From: Clostridium amylolyticum
GTDB taxonomy: Bacteria; Bacillota; Clostridia; Clostridiales; Clostridiaceae
Assembly (NCBI RefSeq): GCF_900142075.1
Contig: NZ_FQZO01000005.1
Span: forward strand, 292,653-356,652
DNA: 64,000 nucleotides
Reading direction: 5' to 3'
A model generated the notes under the pieces. That model saw only the letters and a program-made list of their open reading frames with translations. It had not been told where the DNA came from and did no database searches. Position 1 is the stretch's first letter; each line of letters begins with the position of its first letter. The translations under genes were made by a program, and so were the position numbers. Of the stretch, positions 61,371 through 64,000 are shown piece by piece.

Positions 61371-63435
61371 ATAATACTTCTTTTATTAATATAAGCAGTG
61401 CACCGTAGCCTTTTAGCTCTGCTCTTATATTTGTAACAGCATTTTTTTTAGAGTACTGAAAATCAATTTTAGGAAAGGATGCTTTAAGCATTATTTCTTC
61501 TTCCTCTTTATTAAGTCTTTTTGGTTTTCCCATAGACAGCCAATAATTATAAGATGAACCCATATCCTCATCTATCTCATAAAAGGTCATTTTAGAGCTT
61601 TTAAGGATATTCACTATATTTAATGAATACTTCTTTTCTACAGTGTTTTTCACTCCACGCATTTTAGAAAACTTTTCAAATTTCATAAGATTATTAAGTT
61701 CTTCATTATAACTATACAATAAAATCTGATATTCATTTTCACTCTTAGTAATTATATAACCATCATTTATATCCACTAAGGTATCACCAAGCTTATTAAG
61801 TAAAAAATAAGCATAATAAGATGGCTTCTTAATACCTTTATCATTAATCATTCCAGGATAGCCGAAGAAAACCTCATTGGTTAGCTTTACCTGTCTGTCT
61901 AAAACATCATAAGCCTTTAAATAATTTAAATTATTTTTATTGTTAATAACTGAATGTATAATATAAGGAAGCATATAAGCTGTATCATATATATAATCTA
62001 TATTATGATTTTCCTCATATTCTTCATAAAAAAGTTTAAGATCATATTGATCTACTAATATTGCCTTTATACTTTCCTTAAGCGTTTCAGGTAACCTCTT
62101 TGAGAGTTGAAAACCATAACTTTTAAATTGAAGATTTTCTATTTCACTAAAATAAGTAACAAAATTTCTAAAAGCATTAATAAACTCAATTTCATTAAAG
62201 CTTTTATTATCTAAAACTATAAGAGGTGTTACTGATATATTTTCTAAGAATTCAAATACAGTACGTGCTCTACTCCAGTTATAAAAATTTCCTCCTGGAA
62301 ATATTCCCATATCCATAGAAAATAAATTTTCAATTCTTCCATATTCAAAGCCTACTTCATACTGAAGCTCCTCTAACATATCTTTATTATCCTCTATAAG
62401 TAAATCAAAGGCTTCTCCTAGATTAATAACTTCTTTAAATTTTTTATTAAACTCACCTAAGTTATTTGACATATTTATATGAAGTTTAGTTATTCTATCT
62501 TCAAAATTATATCTATCATAATCTTCTATATAGTAAGCTACGGATTCTAATGCATTTATAAGTGGAAGTATCTCTACTTGTTTCTGCTTTTCATAAGTTT
62601 CTTCATCTACTTTATGCTTCTTTCTAAATTGCAATGGTGTCATCTTAAAATAAAGCTTAAAATGCTTATTAAAATATCTGGTGTGTGAAAAACCTATTTC
62701 TTCGGATATCTCTGATAATGTCATTTCAGTGTCTAACAGTAGCTTTACTGACTCTTCCACCCTTGTAAGATTCAATAAATCCGTAAAAGAATATCCCGTG
62801 GCATATTTTATTTCATGAGATAAATAGTTAGTACTAAGGAACTCTTTCTTTGCTATATCTTGAAGGGTTATATTGCTATCATAGTTATTGAAAATATATT
62901 TTGATATTCTATGATACCTTTCTAACTGCTCTTCTTTATCTCTTAATTCTTCCTGTTCATACATTAAATAATGAAAATTATTTATAAGATGATATAATAG
63001 ATCAATTAAAGTTTTTTCCAAGTATTCATCATAATCATCACTTTTTTGAACTGCTTCACAAAGAATTATAGATAGGAAAGTCCTTAAATCTTCATATTCA
63101 TCGCTAAGCTGAGAATTTTCTTCTTCAGTATTAGTATAGAAAAACATATTCTTCATATCGCTATAATACTTTTCAAAAAAATAAGGATCTATATGAAATA
63201 TTAAAACTTCGTTATCCTCATCACTATATAAGCGATGGGCTTCATCTATATTTACTATTTCTATATCATTTTCTTTAAGATTCATTGTATCCGTATCTAT
63301 GGTAATACTTAAGTTTCCTTTTAGCACATAAATTATTTCAATAGAGTTATTCCAATGAATGGGATAATTTTTTACTTTGCACAAAGAAATATTAACTGGC
63401 ATATCAGTTTCATAGCTTATATATTCTCTTCTCAA
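61369..63435 (-). CDS. AraC-family regulator with GH39-like C-terminal domain
   Basis: The 688-residue protein has an N-terminal cupin-like sensor (WNNSIEIIYVLKGNLSITI), a double HTH AraC domain (about 175-275, ITLQDIAKKEFLSTNYLSHEIKYATGYSF and LSEISEEIGFSHTRYFNKHFKLYFKMTPLQFRKK) and a long C-terminal part (about 290-688) like GH39 xylosidase-type TIM barrel. Such fusions occur in Clostridia as sugar-related regulators. The target is unknown; no polysaccharide gene is adjacent. TTG start follows AGGAGGG. Confidence 0.85.
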   Translation of the reverse strand: MRREYISYETDMPVNISLCKVKNYPIHWNNSIEIIYVLKGNLSITIDTDTMNLKENDIEIVNIDEAHRLYSDEDNEVLIFHIDPYFFEKYYSDMKNMFFYTNTEEENSQLSDEYEDLRTFLSIILCEAVQKSDDYDEYLEKTLIDLLYHLINNFHYLMYEQEELRDKEEQLERYHRISKYIFNNYDSNITLQDIAKKEFLSTNYLSHEIKYATGYSFTDLLNLTRVEESVKLLLDTEMTLSEISEEIGFSHTRYFNKHFKLYFKMTPLQFRKKHKVDEETYEKQKQVEILPLINALESVAYYIEDYDRYNFEDRITKLHINMSNNLGEFNKKFKEVINLGEAFDLLIEDNKDMLEELQYEVGFEYGRIENLFSMDMGIFPGGNFYNWSRARTVFEFLENISVTPLIVLDNKSFNEIEFINAFRNFVTYFSEIENLQFKSYGFQLSKRLPETLKESIKAILVDQYDLKLFYEEYEENHNIDYIYDTAYMLPYIIHSVINNKNNLNYLKAYDVLDRQVKLTNEVFFGYPGMINDKGIKKPSYYAYFLLNKLGDTLVDINDGYIITKSENEYQILLYSYNEELNNLMKFEKFSKMRGVKNTVEKKYSLNIVNILKSSKMTFYEIDEDMGSSYNYWLSMGKPKRLNKEEEEIMLKASFPKIDFQYSKKNAVTNIRAELKGYGALLILIKEVL

Positions 63436-63449
63436 ATCCTATCCCTCCT

Positions 63450-63483
63450 TGATAATAATTATTATAACATAACTAGGTTATAA
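63450..63483 (-). promoter_or_regulatory. Palindromes in the AraC-type gene promoter
   Basis: A Fur/PerR-like TGATAATAATTATTA (63450-63464) overlaps a TATAAT on the minus strand, and TTATAAC-N8-GTTATAA (63462-63483) lies just upstream. These may be operators for autoregulation or for a Fur-type protein, but the AT-richness makes the match weak. Confidence 0.35.
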
Positions 63484-63517
63484 GTATTATATTAAATCAT
63501 AGTATGCTATAAAATGC

Positions 63518-63554
63518 AAAATCCCTTTGGAAGTATTATTTCCAAAGGGATTTT
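63518..63554 (-). terminator. rRNA/tRNA operon terminator
   Basis: A perfect 15-base stem (63518-63532 with 63540-63554, AAAATCCCTTTGGAA) follows tRNA-Cys and ends in GCATTTT on the minus strand. Confidence 0.85.
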
Positions 63555-63557
63555 GTA

Positions 63558-63631
63558 TGGAGGTGCCACCCGGATTTGAACCGGGGATGAAGGTGTTGCA
63601 GACCATTGCCTTACCACTTGGCTATAGCACC
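63558..63631 (-). tRNA. tRNA-Cys (GCA anticodon)
   Basis: The cloverleaf has acceptor GGTGCTA/TGGCACC (one G-T pair), D arm GCCAAGTGGTAAGGC, anticodon loop CTGCAAC with GCA, T arm GGTTCAAATCC and encoded CCA. The anticodon stem has one T-T mismatch (ATGGT/ACCTT). Confidence 0.95.
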
Positions 63632-63643
63632 AAATAAAAAAAA

Positions 63644-63719
<76 letters not shown>

Positions 63720-63727
63720 ACATTTAA

Positions 63728-63843
63728 CCTGGCGACGTCCTACTCTCCCACACAGTCTCCCGTGCAGTACCATCGGCCCTATGAAGCTTAACCTTCGTGT
63801 TCGGAATGGGAACGGGTGTTACCTTCATGGCATAATCACCAGA
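63728..63843 (-). rRNA. 5S ribosomal RNA
   Basis: The minus strand carries a complete 5S rRNA of about 116 bases with conserved CCGTTCCCATTCCGAACACG and GAGAGTAGGACGTCGCCAG; the ends pair (CTGGTGA with CGCCAG). End positions are within a few bases. Confidence 0.96.
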
Positions 63844-63933
63844 TTTTCGGTGCTTTTCAAAGAAAAGTACCTTTATCTGAAAGAATTTTGTTCTTTCAAA
63901 ACTGTATATAGAACTTTGTAAAGAAAGATTTAT
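63844..63933 (-). other. 23S-5S spacer
   Basis: This 90-base spacer contains AT-rich paired segments such as GTTCTATATACAG and GAAAGAAC on the minus strand that probably form the processing stems. No tRNA is present in it. Confidence 0.6.
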
Positions 63934-64000
63934 TGGTCAAGCCCTCGACCTATTAGTATCAGTCAGCTGAACATGTTGCCATGCTTACACCTCTGACCTA
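63934..64000 (-). rRNA. 23S ribosomal RNA, 3' end only
   Basis: The minus strand ends with the conserved 23S 3' region (CTGATACTAATAGGTCGAGG, then GCTTGACC). The rest of the gene is beyond the window, and the exact 3' end is approximate. Confidence 0.95.

Overview
The window is a low-GC, AT-rich Firmicute chromosome, most likely Clostridium sensu stricto. The evidence is the gene content and order (SigH, Gin/CsfB, RicT, DarA, McsA-McsB-ClpC-CtsR, DisA, a proline T-box, an L10 leader), frequent GTG/TTG starts behind strong AGGAGG sites, 2[4Fe-4S] ferredoxin, and a thioredoxin-reductase/glutaredoxin pair like Cp34/Cp9 of C. pasteurianum. Almost all genes lie on the minus strand, so transcription runs from high to low coordinates. 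Species cannot be named from sequence alone.

Layout. 1-4240: S10 operon (rpsJ, rplC, rplD, rplW, rplB, rpsS, rplV, rpsC partial) with a structured leader and clear promoter. 4381-9243: str region (L7Ae-like, rpsL, rpsG, fusA, tuf). 9404-20315: rpoB-rpoC, rplJ-rplL with L10 leader, rplK-rplA with two L1-type motifs, secE-nusG, rpmG. 20500-21844: a second tuf, apparently identical to the first, behind tRNA-Thr. 21965-28978: sigH, rae1-like NYN gene, rlmB, mrnC, a zinc-ligand-less rpsD, cysS, and proS under a T-box. 28979-34215: ispD, PIN/TRAM protein, a small clostridial protein on plus, disA and radA.

34264-42970 is the most variable block: nagB and its GntR repressor, alpha/beta hydrolase, MFS transporter, GNAT, DUF4250 protein, two CPWC redoxins, gapN and trxB, with many palindromes, repeats and a gene remnant. 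It separates radA-disA from the ctsR-mcsA-mcsB-clpC stress operon (43021-47592). 47751-50530: metallo-beta-lactamase-fold protein, a cyanophycin-synthetase-like Mur ligase without ATP-grasp domain, and ferredoxin. 50631-55612: the Bacillus-like csfB-decarboxylase-tmk-darA-holB-ricT cluster. 55839-63435: M20 peptidase, membrane protein, CorA, S66 carboxypeptidase, MATE, AraC regulator with a GH39-like tail. 63518-64000: end of an rRNA operon (23S, 5S, tRNA-Phe, tRNA-Cys).

The most interesting signals are: (1) TACCCC-N3-GGGGTA palindromes, of the kind used by CsoR/CstR-type sensors, embedded in the promoters of grx1 and of trxB-grx2-gapN, suggesting one thiol/persulfide- or metal-responsive regulon linking redoxin reduction with NADPH supply; (2) a Fur-family-like box over the promoter of the cysteine-poor S4 paralogue; (3) the CphA-like ligase missing its ATP-grasp domain; (4) a dispersed repeat inside the proS T-box leader; (5) a GC-rich 26-bp hairpin beside a decayed gene end; and (6) structured leaders in the ribosomal operons. 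No CRISPR array, prophage or insertion sequence was seen.
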